A program made the position numbers and the translations under genes. From an uncultured Clostridium sp. (GTDB lineage Bacteria; Bacillota; Clostridia; TANB77; CAG-508): a stretch of 5,320 nt of DNA. Location of the stretch: assembly GCA_947057875.1 (NCBI GenBank), contig CAMSEX010000088.1:1-5320 (forward strand). The letters are read 5' to 3'. The notes under the pieces were generated by a model that saw nothing but the letters and a program-made list of their open reading frames with translations, had not been told where the DNA came from and searched no databases. Shown piece by piece: positions 4,813-5,320 of this stretch. Position 1 is the first letter of the stretch; each line of letters starts with the position of its first letter.

Positions 4813-4927
4813 TATATTTATGTAATAGTGATATTTAGTGTAACACCAAAAAATGATTATTTATTGGAGGTGAGAAATAGAGGAATACTTTTGCAGTTTA
4901 TTGTCAAACAACTAAAGGAGGTACAAA

Positions 4928-5233
4928 ATGGCAGAGGTAATACATAATGAAGATGTGAAAAATGAGCAAGATTTGCAGAACTTAGTTATTGGTGTGATTT
5001 TTCGGATGCAGCAGCCGTTTAGAGATGAAGAAATAGTTGAGATTGCCAATTATTGGCTGAAAGGTTCTAAGTTTTATAATGATATTGAGAGGATTAGAAA
5101 GTGTGTGGAGGATAATTTAGATTTATTATACAGGATTGATAGGGTGGTTTGCTGGAATGGAATAAGGTATCCAAAAAGTCCGCTTACAGGCCGTTTTCCA
5201 CGGGAATATTATGAAACAAGGCTACGCATATAA
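4928..5233 (+). CDS. Hypothetical protein, 101 aa
   Basis: I do not recognise this family. The protein is small, soluble-looking and mostly helical: an acidic N-terminus, a helix at about 14-28 (DLQNLVIGVIFRMQQ), then PFRDEEIVEIANYWLKGS (30-47), then a helix IERIRKCVEDNLDLLYRI (53-70), then a strand-turn-strand-like stretch RVVCWNGIRYPKSPLTGRFP (72-91). Helix-helix-helix followed by a hairpin resembles a winged-helix layout, but no signature supports DNA binding, so this is only a suggestion. The start is firm: AAAGGAGG lies about 7 nt upstream of the ATG. The gene stands alone, with a long untranslated leader and a terminator 10 bases after its stop. Confidence 0.7.
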   Translation: MAEVIHNEDVKNEQDLQNLVIGVIFRMQQPFRDEEIVEIANYWLKGSKFYNDIERIRKCVEDNLDLLYRIDRVVCWNGIRYPKSPLTGRFPREYYETRLRI

Positions 5234-5243
5234 AGTATTTTTG

Positions 5244-5284
5244 AGGAAGGCAACGGACATTTTTGGTTCGTTGCTTTCCTTTTA
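5244..5284 (+). terminator. Intrinsic terminator of the 101-aa gene
   Basis: A 15-bp stem (5244-5258 with 5266-5280, two G-U pairs), a 7-nt loop and a short T tract (the stem ends CCT, then TTT). Strong plus-strand terminator. Confidence 0.85.
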
Positions 5285-5305
5285 TGGAATAAAATCAAAA
5301 AAAAC

Positions 5306-5311
5306 TTGACA
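5306..5311 (+). promoter_or_regulatory. Possible -35 box of a gene beyond the right edge
   Basis: A perfect TTGACA preceded by an A-rich tract, just after the terminator. Only 9 bases follow in the window, so the -10 cannot be checked. Confidence 0.35.
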
Positions 5312-5320
5312 TCTGTAATT

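Noticed and set aside
4870..4947. Small frame starting GTG in the leader of the 101-aa gene
   Set aside because: The GTG overlaps the only nearby SD-like sequence, so it has no ribosome binding site, and the frame overlaps the real start at 4928.

Overview
This is an AT-rich stretch (roughly one third G+C by eye) from a low-GC Gram-positive bacterium, most likely an endospore-forming member of the Clostridia. The case rests on strong AGGAGG-type ribosome binding sites, near-perfect sigma-A promoters with 17-bp spacers, compact intrinsic terminators, and a GerMN-domain protein of the sporulation/germination type. Nothing fixes a genus. There is no transposase, integrase or phage structural gene and no CRISPR array.

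Layout. At the left edge (1-825, +) the end of a small XRE-type helix-turn-helix gene is followed 24 nt later by a 209-aa protein built of three XRE-like domains in tandem, closed by a perfect 21-bp terminator hairpin. Convergent to it, on the minus strand, are an unrecognised 171-aa protein (927-1442) and, upstream of that, a seven-helix TrhA/hemolysin III (PAQR family) membrane protein (1546-2205). Each has its own strong promoter. The promoter of the first starts only two bases past the trhA stop codon, so the pair may also be cotranscribed. Divergent from trhA is a membrane-anchored single-domain GerMN protein (2408-2920, +), then an unrecognised 116-aa protein starting at GTG (3038-3388, +) with its own promoter, a foldable leader and a strong terminator, then a TrmN6/YabB-like tRNA adenine-N6 methyltransferase (3496-4230, +) behind a TTGAAA-17-TATAAT promoter. 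At the right edge is an unrecognised 101-aa protein (4928-5233, +) and its terminator.

The most interesting part is the 697-base gap between the methyltransferase and the last gene. It has no credible coding sequence but reads as a structured RNA on the MINUS strand, about 480 nt long. It ends in a U-tailed terminator hairpin that is perfect only on the minus strand. It contains a long composite hairpin, a multibranch helix and a GNRA-capped hairpin, and a 10-bp long-range pairing joins its two ends. I cannot assign it to a known class. It could be an undescribed large RNA or a divergent member of a class such as ROOL, GOLLD or OLE, which a covariance-model search would settle.

The genes do not form one pathway. 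They look like separate small transcription units: DNA-binding regulators on the left, envelope proteins in the middle, tRNA modification and a candidate non-coding RNA on the right.
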